NCBI RefSeq assembly: GCF_018991925.1
Contig: NW_024711620.1
Location: forward strand, 1 to 64,000
Origin: Homarus americanus
Taxonomy: Eukaryota > Arthropoda > Malacostraca > Decapoda > Nephropidae
Direction: 5' to 3'
Length of the DNA: 64,000 nt
Part shown: one piece after another, positions 45,901-57,300 of the stretch
Layout: each line of letters starts with the position of its first letter
Position numbering within the stretch: position 1 is the stretch's first letter
Notes under the pieces: generated by a model
What the model saw: the letters and a program-made list of their open reading frames with translations, nothing else
What the model was told of the DNA's origin: nothing
Database searches by the model: none
Translations under genes and position numbers: made by a program

Positions 45901-47500
45901 TGGAGGTCAGCGTGTACCTGGGAGGTTAGGAGGCCTGGCAGAATCAGAGGGGTGTACCTGGAGGCCGAGGTGTACCTGGAGGTCAGAGGTGCACCTGGGA
46001 GGTCAGAGATATACCTGAGAGTGCTAGAGGAGTATCTGGGAGTGTTGGACGTGTACCAGGGAGTGTCAGAGGTGTACCAGGAGGCCAGGAGGTGCACCTG
46101 GGAGTGTCAGGAGGTACCTGGGAGGTCAGGAGGTGTACATGGAAGTGAGAATTGTACCTGGGCGTGTCTGGGTGCACCTGGGAGGTTCGGGGTGTTCCTG
46201 GGAGTGTCTGGGGTGTACCTGGGAGGCTCAGAGGTGTACCTGGGAGAGTCAGGTGTACCAGGGAGGTTAGTGTGAGCACCTGGGAAGGCCAGAGGTGTAC
46301 CTGGGAGGTCGGAGGCATGGAGGTCAGAGGTGTACCTGGGAGTGTCAGAGGTGTACTTGAGGAGTGTTTGAGGTGCAATGGGAGGTCTGAGGTTTACCCG
46401 GGAGTGTCAGGAGAGTACCAGGAGGTCACAAGAGTGCCTGGGAGTGTCAGGAGGTGTAACTGGGAGGTCAGAGGTGTACCTGGGAGTGTCGGAGGTGCAC
46501 CTGGGAGTGTCACAAGAGTACCTGGGAGTGTCAGAGGTGTACCTGGCAGTGTCAGAGGTCTACCTGGGAGGCCAGAGATGTACCTGGGAGCAACAGGAGG
46601 TGTACCAGGGAATGTCAGTGAGCATATGGGAGTCTCAGACGTGTACGGGGAGTTTCAGAGGTGTACCTTGAGTGTCAGAGATATACCTGAGAGTGTCAGA
46701 GGAGATCTGGGAGTGTTGGACGTAAAACAGAGCGTCAGAGGTACCAGGAATGTCAGTGGAGAAACTGGGAGGCTGAGGTGTACTCTAGCTGAGGTAACGG
46801 GAGGGCCAGCGTGGCCTGGGAGTGTTAGAGGTGTACCTGGCAGAATCGTAGGTGTACCTGGGAGGTCAGAGGTGTACCTGGGAGTGTCAGAGGTAACTTG
46901 AAATGAGATACACCTGAGAGTGTCAGGAGGAGCATTCAGAGGTTGGACGTGTACCACGGAGGTCAGAGGTGTACCAGGGAATGTCAGTGAGAAACCTGGG
47001 AGGTCAGGAGGTGTACCTGGGAGGTCAGGAGGTGTACCTGGGAGGTCAGAGGTGTACCTGGGAGGTTAGGAGGTATCTGGGAGGTCAGAGGTGTACATGG
47101 AAGTGAGAATCTCACCTGGGAGGTGTGTGGGGTGCACCTGGGGAGGTCTGGGGTGTTCCTGGGAGTGTCTGGGGTGTACCTGGGAGGTCAGAGGTGCTGG
47201 CGAGTCAGGGGTGTACCGAGTGTCAGTGGAGTACCTGGGAATGTCAGGAGGTGTACCTGGAGTGTCGGAGGTGTACATGGAGTGTCAGGAGGTGTACCTG
47301 GAGTAAGAGGTGTATCAGGGAGCATGAGAGTACCTAGGAGGCTCAGAGTGTACCTGGGAGGTCAGAGGTGCAATCTGGCAGTATCGTAGGTGTACCTGGG
47401 AGTGTCAGAGGTGTACCTGGGAGTGTCAGAGGTGTACCTAAGAGGTCAGAGATTATACCTGAGAGTGTAAGAGGTGTATCTGGAAGTGTTGTACTGCAAA
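30968..47500. repeat. Minisatellite domain 2 (right part), TACCTGGGA type
   Basis: Units are mainly GTGTACCTGGGAGTGTCAG. From about 35.3 kb, and strongly at 40-47.4 kb, forms such as GGGAGGTCAG, GGGAGGCCAG, GGGAGCAAGCCAG and GGAGCAACAG replace GGGAGTGTCAG. Cassette markers GTTGGACG and ACATGGAAG pair at 32,309/32,481, 35,262/35,454, 40,949/41,101, 41,518/41,606, 42,402/42,550, 44,656/44,746, 45,571/45,718, 46,045/46,136 and 46,943/47,096. Confidence 0.85.
40319..40412. other. Anomalous non-repeat segment inside the minisatellite
   Basis: About 95 bp stop looking like the unit. GCCCAAAGGCCC occurs twice (40,338-40,349 and 40,355-40,366), and GAAGCGCAG lies at both ends (40,319 and 40,404). 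It takes the place normally held by the monomers after ACATGGAAGTGTGAGAATT in the cassette. It could be a small insertion with 9-bp flanking duplication, a diverged patch, or an assembly or base-calling error. Confidence 0.5.
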
Positions 47501-50500
47501 AGTGTCAGAGGTGTACCAGGGAATGTCAGTGGAGTAACTGGGAGTGTGTCAGAGGTGTGCCTGGGAGTGTCTGAAGTGTACCTGGGAGTGTCTGGGGTGT
47601 GTACCTGGGGTGTGCGGGGTGTACCTGGGGTGTCTGGGGTGGCCTGGGAGTGTCAGAGGTGTACCTGGGAGAGTCAGGGGTGTACCAGGGAGTGTCAGTG
47701 GTACCTGGGAATGTCAGAGGTTTACCTGGGAGTGTCGGAGGTGTACATGGGTGTCAGAGGTGTGACCTGGAGTGTCAGAGGTGTACCTGAGAGTGTCTGA
47801 GGTGTACCTGGGGTGTCAGAGAAGTACCGGGGAGTGTCACAGGAGTACCTGGGAGTGTGAGAGGTGTGCCTGGGGCGTCAGAGGTGTACCTTAGTTGTCT
47901 GGAGGTGTGCCTGGGGGTGTCCGAGGTGTACTGGGAGTGTCTGAGGGGTGTACCTGGGAGTGTCAGAGAAAGAACCAGGGGTGTCACAGGAGTATCTGGG
48001 GTGTGCGAGGTGTACCTGGGGTGTGAGGAGGTGTACCTGGGAGTGCCTGAGGTGTACCTGGGGTGTCAGAGGTGTACCTGGGAGTGTCTGATGTGTGCCT
48101 GGGAGTGTCTGAGGTTGTACCTGGGGTGTCAGGGGAGAACCAGGGAGTGAAGAGGTGTACCTGGGAGTGTCAGGTTGTACCAGGAGTGTCAGAGGTGTAA
48201 CTGGGAATGTCAGAGGGTGTACCAGGGAGTGTCAGTGGAGTACCTGGGAGTCTCAAGAGGTGTGCCTGGGGTATCGGAGGTGTACCTGGAATATCGGAGG
48301 TATACCTGGGAATGTCGGAGGTGTACCTGGGAGTGTCAGAAGTGTGGGAGTGTCGGAGGTGTACCTGGGAGTGTCACAAGAGTACCTGGGAGTGTCAGAG
48401 GTGTACCTGGCAGTGTCAGAGGTGTACCTGGGAGTGTCACAGGTGTACCTGGGAGATGTCACAAGAGTACCAGGGAGTGTCAGGGTGTACCTGGGGTGTC
48501 AGAGGTGTACCTGGGAGTGTCACAAGAGTACCTGGGAGTGTCAGAGGTGTACCTGGGAGTGTCAGAGGGTGTACCTGGGAGTGTCGGAGGTGTACCTGGG
48601 AGTGTCAAAGGTACCTGGGGTGTCAGAGGGTGTGCCTGGGAGTGTCAGAGTTGTACCTGGGAGTGTGAGGGTAATGCCTGGGTTTGTCGGAGGTGTACAT
48701 GGGAGTCGGAGGTGTGCCTGGCTGTGTCAGCGGTGTGACCTGGGAGTGTCAGAGGTGTGACCAGGGAATGTCAGTGGAGTACTGGGGTGTCAAAGGTGCC
48801 CGGGAGTGTCAGAGGTGTACCTGGGTGTCAGAGGTGTGTCCTGGGAGTGTCTGAGATGTGGGAGTGTCAGGGGTGTACCTGGTGAGTGTCAGCGGTGTAC
48901 CTGGGAGTGTCTGAGGTGTACCTGGGAGTGTCAGAGGTGTACCTGTGGAGTGTCAGAGGTGTGCTTGGGGTGTCAGAGGTGTACCTGGGAGTGTCAGAGG
49001 TGTGCCTGGGAGTGTCAGCGGTGTACCTGGGGTGTCTGGTGTACCTGGGAGTGTCAGATGTGTGCCTGGGGTGTCAGAGGTGCACTTGGGAGTGTCAGAG
49101 GTGTGCCTGGGAGTGTCAGAGGTGTACCAGGGAATGTCAGTGGAGTACCTGGGAGTGTCAAGGTGTCCCTGGGGTGTCAGAGGTGTGACCTGGGGTGTCA
49201 GAGGTGTACCTTGGAGTTTCAGAGGTGTACCTGGGGTGTCAGGTGTGCCTGGGAGTGTGAGAAGTGTACCTGGGGTGTCAGGAGGTGTGCCTTGGGTTTC
49301 AGAGGTGTGCCTGGGGTGTCGAGGTGTGCCTGGGAGTGAGAAGTTTACCTGGGAGTGTCGGAGGTGTACCTGGGAGTGTCAGATTGTACCTAATATCGGA
49401 GGTGTACCTGGGATTGTCAGGAGGTGTACCAGGGAGTGTCAGAGGTGTGCCTGGGTGTGATAAGTGTACCTGGGTTTGTCGGAGGTGTTCATGGGAGGTC
49501 GGAGGTGTACCTGGCAGTGTCAGCGGTGTACCTGGGAGTGTCAGAGGTGTACCAGGGAATGTCAGTGGAGTACCTGGGGTGTCAAAGGTGTCCCTGGGAG
49601 TGTCAGAGGTGTACCTGGGAGTGTCAGAGGTGTACCTGGGGTGTCTGAGGTGTACTTGGGAGTGTCAGAGGTGTCCTGGTGAGTGTCAGAGGGGTAGCCT
49701 GGGAGTGTCTGAGGGGTGTACCTGGGGTGTCAGAGGTGTACCTGTGAGTGTCAGAGGTGTGCCTGGGAGTGTCAGAGGTGTGCCTGGGAGTGTCAGCGGT
49801 GTACCTGGGAGTGTCTGAGGTGTGCCTGGGAGTGTCAGAGGGGTGTGCCTGGGGTGTCAGAGGTGCACTTGGGGTGTCAGAGGTGTACCTGGGGTGTCAG
49901 AGTGTACCAGGGAATGTCAGTGGAGTACCTGGGGGTGTCAAAGGGTGTACCTGGGGAGTGTCAGAGGTGTACCTGGGTGTCAGAGGTGTACCTTGGACTT
50001 CAGAGGTGTACCTGGGAGTGTCAGGGAGGTGTACCTGGGAGTGTGAGAATTGTGCCTGGGGGTGTCAGGAGGTGTACCTGGGACTGTCAGAGGTGTACCT
50101 GGGGAGTGTCGGAGGTGTACCTGGGGTGTGAGAGCTGTACCTGGGAGTGTCGGAGGTGTACCTGGGAGTGTCAGCGTTGTACCTGGGGCAGGAGGTGTAC
50201 CTGGGAGTGTCGGAGGTGTACCAGGGGTGTCAGAGGTGTGCCTGGAGTGTTTGAGGGTGTACCTGGGGTGTCAGGAGGTGTGCCTGGGAGTGTCAGAGGT
50301 GCCTGGGAGTGTCAGAGTTGCCTTGGGTGTCTGAGGTGTACCGGGGTGTCAGAGGTGTACCTGGGAGTGTCAGAGGTGTACCTGGGAGTGTCAGAGGTGG
50401 CTGAATCGTGGGGGGTGTACTGGGGTGTCAGAGGTGTACCTGGGGTGTGGGGTACCTGGGAGTGTCAGGGTATACCTGGGAGTGTCAGGGGAGGTATCTG

Positions 50501-53500
50501 GGGAGTGTTGGACGTGTGCCTGGGGAGTGTCAGAGGTGTGCCTGGAGAGTGTCAGTGGGAACTGGGGTGTCAGAGGTGTACCTGGGAGTGTCAGAGGTGT
50601 GCCTGGGGTGTCAGAAGTGTACCTGGGAGTGTCGGAGGTGTCTGGGAGTGTCACAAGAGTACCTGGGAGTGTCAGGGTGTACCTGGCAGTGTCAGAGGTG
50701 GGAGTGTCGGAGGTGTACCTGGGAGTGTCACAGGAGTCCTGGGGTGTCAGAGGTGTGCCTGGGAGTGTCAGAGTTGTACCTGGGAGTGTCGGAGGTGTAC
50801 CTGGGGTGTGAGAAGGTGTACCTGGGATTGTCGGAATGTGTGACATGGGGAGTCGAAGGTGTACCTGGCTGTGTCAGCGGTGTACCTGGGAGGTCAGAGG
50901 TGTACCAGGGAATGTCAGTGAGTACCTGGGAGTGTCAAAGGTGCCCTGGGAGGTCAGGAGGTGTACCTGGGAGGTCAGAGGTGTACCTGGGAGTGTCTGA
51001 GGCATCGAGTGTCAGAGGTGTACCTGGGAGTGTCAGAGGTGTACCTGGGAGTGTCTGAGGTGTACCTGGGAGTGTCAGAGGTGTACATGTGAGTGTCAGA
51101 GGTGTGCATGGAGTGTCAGACGGTACCTGGGAGTGTCAAGGTGTACCTGGGAGTGTCTGAGGTGTACCTGGGATTGTCAGAGGTGTGCCTGGAGTGTCAG
51201 GAGGTGCACTTGGGAGTGTCAGAGGCCTGGGAGTGTCAGAGGTGTACCAGGGAATGTCAGTGAGTACCTGGAGTGTCAAAGGTGTCCCTGGGAGGTCAGA
51301 GGTGTACCTGGAGTGCTCAGTGTACCTTGAGCTCAGAGGTGTACCTGGGAGGTCGGAGGTGTACCTGGGAGTGTGAGAAGTGTACCTGGGGTGTCGGAGG
51401 TGTCTGGAGTTTCAGAGGTGTACCTGGGAGTGTCGGAGGTACCTGGGAGGTGAGAAGTGTACCTGGGAGTGTCGGAGGTGTACCTTGGAGTGTCAGAGTG
51501 TACCTGGGAGTGTCGGAGGTGTACCTGGGAGTGGAGAAGTGTACCTGGGAGTGTCGGAGGTGTACCTGGGAGTGTCAGCGTTGTACCTGGGAATATCGGA
51601 GTGAACCAGGAATATCGGAGGTGTACCAGGGAGTGTCAGAGGTACCTGGGAGTGTTTGAGGTACCTGGGAGTGTCAGATGTGTGCCTAGGAGGTCGGGAG
51701 GCACTTGGAGTGTCAGTGGTGCACCTTGGAGTGTCTGATACCTGGGAGGTTAGAGGTGTATCAGGGGAGGACTGGAGAGCACGAGTGTCAGAGGTGTACC
51801 TGGGAGTGTCAGAGGTGTACCTGGCAGTATCGTAGGTGTACCTGGGAATGTCAGAGGTGTACCTGGGAGTGTCAGAGGTGTACCTGGGAGTGTCAGAGAT
51901 ATACCTGAGAGTGTCAGAGGTGTATCTGGGAGTGTTGGAGCGGTACCTGGGAGTGTCAGAGGTGTACCAGGAATGTCAGTGGAGTAACTGGGAGGTCAGA
52001 GGTGCCTGGGAGTGTCTCAGGAGGTACCTGGGAGTGTCTGGGTGTACCTGGGAGTGTCTGGGGTGTACCTGGGAGTGTCTGGGGTGTACCTGGAGTGTCA
52101 GAGGTGTACCTGGGAGAGTCAGGGGTACCAGGAGTGTCAGTGAGTACCTGGGAATGTCAGAGGTTTACCTGGGAGTGTCGGAGGTGCATGGAGTGTCAGA
52201 GGTGTACCTGGGAGTGTCAGAGGTACTTGAGAGTGTCTGAGGTACCTGAGAGTGTCTGAGGTGTACCTGGGAGGTCAGAGAAGTACCAGGAGGTCACAGG
52301 AGCTGGAGGTGAGAGGTGTACCTGGGAGCGTCAGAGGTGTACCTGGGAGTGTCTGAGGTGTACCTGGGAGTGTCTGAGGTGTAATGTGGGAGTGTCCTGA
52401 GGTGTACCTGGGAGGCTGGGGAGAAGAACCAGGAGAGTGTCACAGGAGTATCTGGGAGTGTGAGAGGTACCTGGGGGGTGAGAGGTGTACCTGGGAGTGC
52501 CTGAGGTACCTGGGAGTGTCAGAGGTGTACCTGGGAGTGTCTGATGTGTACCTGGGAGTGTCTAAGGTGTACCTGGGAGGCCAGAAACCAGGAGAGAAAG
52601 AGGTGTACCTGGGAGTGTCAGAGTTGTACCAGGGAGTGTCAGAGGTGTAACTGGGAATGTCAGAGGTGTACCAGGAGGTCAGAAGAGTACCTGGGAGTCT
52701 CAAAGGTGTACCTGGGAGTATCGGAGGTGTACCTGGAATATCGGAGGTATACCTGGAATATCGGAGGTGTACCGGGAGTGTCAGGTGTACCTGGGAGTGC
52801 CGGAGGTGTACCTGGGAGTGTCACAAGAGTACCTGGGAGTGTCAGAGGTAACCTGGCAGTGTCAGAGGTGTACCTGGGAGTGTCGGAGGTACCTGGGAGT
52901 GTCACAAGAGTACCTGGAGTGTCAGAGGTGTACCTGGCAGTGTCAGAGGTGTACCTGGGAGTGTCACAAGAGTACCTGGGAGGTCAGGAGGTGTACCTGG
53001 GAGTGTCAGAGGTGTACCTGGGAGTGTCGGTGCACCTGGGAGAGTCACAAGAGTACCTGGGAGGTCAGAGGTGTACCTGGGAGTGTCAGAGTACCTGGGA
53101 GTGTCGGAGGTACCTGGGAGTGTGAGAAGTGTACCTGTTTGTCGGAGGTGTGATGGAGTCGGAGGTACCTGGCTGTCTGGGGGTGTGTACCTGGGAGTGT
53201 CAGAGGTGTACCAGGGAATGTCAGTGGAGTACCTGGGAGGTCAAAGGTGCCCCTGGGAGTGTCAGAGGTGTACCTGGGAATGTCAGAGGTGCACTGGGAG
53301 TGTCTGAGGTGTACTTGGGAGTGTCAGAGGTGTACCAGAGTGTCAGCGGTACCTGGGAGTGTCTGAGGTGTACCTGGGAGTCTCAGAGGTACCTTGGGAG
53401 TGTCAGAGGTGTACTTGGGAGTGTCAGAGGTGTACCTGGGAGGTCAGCGGTGTACCTGGGAGGTCTGAGGTACCTGGGAGGTCAGAGGTGTGCCTGGGAG

Positions 53501-54300
53501 TGTCAGAGGCACTTGGGAGGTCAGAGGTGTACCTGGGAGTGTCAGAGGTGTACCAGGGAATGTCAGAGGAGTACCTGGAGTGTCAAAGTCCCTGGGAATG
53601 TCAGTGGAGGTACCTGGGAGTGTCAAAGGTGTCCCTGGGAGTGAGAGGTGTACTGGGAGGCCAGAGGGTGTACCTGAGTTTCAGAGGGTGACCTGGGAGT
53701 GTCGGAGGTGTACCTGGGAGTGTGAGAAGTGTACCTTGGGGTGTCGGAGGTGTACCTGGGAGTGTGGAGAAGTGTACCTGGGAGTGTCGGAGGTGTACCT
53801 GGGAGTGTCAAGGTACCTGGGAATATCGGAGGTGTACCTGGGAATATCAGAGGTGTACCATGGAGGCAGAGGTGTACCTGGAGTGTCTGAGGTGTACCTG
53901 GGAGTGTCAGATGTGTGTCTAGGAGTGTCAGAGGTGCACGTGGGAGTGTCAGAGGTGCACCTTGGAGTGTCTGAGGTGTAGCTGGGAGTGTCAGAGGTGT
54001 ACCTGGGAGTGACAGCGGTGTACCGGGAGTGTTAGAGTGTACCTGGCAGGTATCTTAGGGTGTACCTGGGAGTGTCAGGTGTACCTGGGAGTGTCAGAGG
54101 TGTACCTGGGAGTGTCAGAGATATACCTGAGAGTGTCAGAGGAGTATCTGGGAGTGTTGGACGTGTACCAGGGAACCAGGGAGTGTCACAAGAGTGCCTG
54201 GGAGTGTCAGAGGTGTGCCTGGGAGTGTCAGAGATGTACCTGGGAGTGTCAGAGGTGTACCAGGGAATGTCAGTGGAGTACTTGGAAGTCTCAGACGTGT
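47501..54300. repeat. Minisatellite domain 3, mixed unit types
   Basis: TACCTGGGA and TGCCTGGGG units alternate. It includes two uninterrupted cassette copies of the LTR target: CTGGG at 48,161-48,165 and at 52,609-52,613, each followed by AGTGTCAG and (G)TTGTACCAGG. Confidence 0.8.
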
Positions 54301-57300
54301 ACCTGGGAGTTTCAGAGGTGTGCTTTGGTGTCAGAGGTGTGCCTGGGAATGTCAGAGTTGTACCTGGGTGTCGGAGGTGTGCCTGGGAGTGTGAAGTGTA
54401 CCTGGGTTTGTCGGAGGTGTGCCTGGAAGTCGAGGTGTGCCTGGCAGTGTCAGCGGTGTGCCTGGGAGTGTCAAGGTGTCCCTAGTGTCAGAGGTGTGCC
54501 TGGGGTGTAGTGTGCCTGGGAGTGTCTGAGGTGTACCTGGGGGTGTCAGAGGTGTGCCTGGGAGTGTCAGAGTGCACTTGGGAGTGTCAGAGGTGTGACC
54601 TGGGGTGTCGAGGTGTGCCAGGGAATGTCGGTGGAGTACCTGGGGTGTCAAGGTGTCCTGGGAGTGTCAGAGGTGTGCCTGGGAGTGTCAGAGGTGTGCC
54701 TGGGAGTGTCAGAGGTGTGCATGGAAGTGTGAGGTGTACCTGGGAGTGTCTGGGGTGTGCCTGGGGTGTCAGGGTGTTCCTGGGGTGTCTGGGTGTGCCT
54801 GGGAGTGTCAGAGGTGTGCCTAGGAGTGTCAGAGGTGCACATGGGAGTGTCAGAGGTGCACCTTGGAGTGTCTGAGGTGTGCCTGGGAGTGTCAGAGGTG
54901 TGCCTGGGAGTGTCAGCGGTGTGCTTGGGAGTGTGTAGAGGTGTACCTGCAGTATCGTAGGTGTGCCTGGGAGTGTCAGAGGTGTACCTGGGAGTGTCAG
55001 GGTGTGCCGGGTGTCAGAGATATACCTGAGAGTGTCAGAGGGTATCTGGGAGTGTTGGACGTGTACCAGGGAGTGTCAAAGGTGTACCTGGGAGTGTCAG
55101 AGGTGTACCTGGGAGTGTCCAGGGTGCCTGGGAGTGTCAGAGGTGTACCTGGGAGTGTCAGAGGTGTACCTGGGAGTGTCAGAGGTGTACCTGGGAGTGT
55201 CAGAGGTGTATATGGAGTGTGAGGTATTGTACCTGGGAGCGTCTGGGGTGTACTCAGGTGTCTGGGGTGTTCCTGGGAGTGTCTGGGGTGTACCTGGGAG
55301 TGTCAGATGTGTACCTGGGAGGTCGGGGTGTACCAGGGAGTGTCAGTGGAGTGCCTGGGAATGTCAGAGGTATGCCTGGGGTGTCGGAGGTGTGCATGGA
55401 GTGTCAGAGGTGTGCCTGGGAGTGTCAGAGGTGTGAGAGTGTCTGAGAGGTGTGCCTGGGAGTGTCTGAGGTGTGCCTGGGAGTGTCAGAGAAGTGCCAA
55501 GTAGTGCAAGAACATGGGGTGTACATGTGTGCCTGGGAGTGTCAGAGATGTGCCTGGGAGTGTCAAAGGTGTGCAGGGAATGTCAGTGGAGTACTTAGGA
55601 GTCTCAGACGTTGGCACCTGGGAGTTTCAGAGGTGTGCTTTGGAGTGTCAGAGGTGTGCGTGGGAATGTCAGAGTTGTGCCTGGGAGTGTCGGAGGTGTG
55701 CCTGGGAGTGTGAGAAGTGTACCTGGGTTTTGTCGGAGGTGTACCTGGGAGTCGGAGGTGTACCTGGCAGTGTGAGGTGGCTGGGAGTGTCAGAGTGTCC
55801 CTGAGAGTGTCAGAGGTGTGTCCTGGGAGTGTCAGCGGTGTGCCTGGGAGTGTCTGAGGTGTGCCTGAGAGTGTCAGAGGTGTGCCTGGGGTGTCAGAGC
55901 TGCGCTTGGGAGTGTCAGAGGTGTACCTGGGGTGTCAGAGGTGTGCCAGGGAATGTCAGTGGAGTACCTGGGAGTGTCAAGGTGTCCTGGAGTGTCAGAG
56001 GTGTGCCTGGGAGTGTCAGAGGTGTGCCTTGGGTTTCAGGGGTGTGCCTGGGAGTGTCGGAGGTGTGCCTGGGGTGTGAGAGGTGTGCCTGGGAGCGTCA
56101 GAGGTGTGCCTGGGGAGTGTCTGAGGTGTGCTGGGGTGTGTCAGGGTACGTGGGGTCTGTGGTGTGCCTGGGGTGTCAGAGAAGAACCAGGGTGTCACAG
56201 GGTGTCTGGGAGTGTGCGGGGTGTGCAGGGTGTGAGAGGTGTGCCTGGGGAGTGCCTGAGGTGTGCCTGGGGTGTCAGAGGTGTGTGCAGGGGTGTCTGA
56301 GTGTGCCTGGGTGTCTGGTGTGCCTGGGGTGTCAGGGGAGAGACTGGGGAATTGAAAGAGGTGTACCTGGGAGTGTCAGGTTGTGCCAGGGGAGTGTCAG
56401 AGGGTGTGCCTGGGAGTGTCTGAGGTGTGCTTGGGGTGTCAGAGGTGTCCCTGGTGAGTGTCATGGTGTACCTGGGAGTGTCTGGGTGTGCCGGAGTGTC
56501 AGAGGTGTGCCTGTGGTGTCAGAGGTGTGCTTGGGAGTGTCAGAGGTGTGCCTGGTGGTGTCAGCAGTGTGCCTGGGAGTGTCTGAGGTGTACCTGGGGG
56601 TGTCAGAGTTGTGCCTGGGAGTGTCGGAGGTGTGCCTGGGGTGTGAGAAGTGTGCCTGGGAGTGTCGGAGGTGTGCCTGGGAGTGTCAGCGTTGAACCTG
56701 GGAATATCGGAGTTGTGCCTGGGAATATCGGAGTGTGCCAGGGGGTGTCAGGGGTGTGACCTGGAGTGTCTGAGGTGTGCCTGGGGAGTGTCAGAGGTGT
56801 GCCTGGGAGTGTCAGGGTGCACGTGGGGAGTGTAGAGGTGCCTTGGAGTGTCTGAGGTGTGCCTGGGGAGTGTCGGGGTGTGCCTGGGGTGTCAGAGGTG
56901 TGCCTGGGGTGTCAGAGATATGCCTGAGAGTGTCAGAGGAGTATCTGGAGTGTTGGACGTGTGCCAGGGAGTGTCAAGGTGTACCAGGGAATGTCAGTGG
57001 AGAGCTGGGGAGTGTCAGAGGTGTGCCTGGGGTGTCAGGGGTGTGCCTGGGGTGTCAGAGGTGTGCCTGGGGTGTCAGAGGTGTGCCTGGGAGTGTCAGA
57101 GGTGCCTGGGGTGTCAGGGTGTGCATGGAAGTGTGAGAATTGTATCTGGGAGCGTCTGGGGTGTACCTCGGAGTGTCTGGGGTGTTCCTGGGAGTCTGGG
57201 GTGCCTGGGGTGTCAGATGTGTGCCTGGGAGAGTCAGGGGTGTGCCAGGGAGTGTCAGTGGAGTACCTGGGAATGTCAGAGGTATGCCTGGGAGTGTCGG

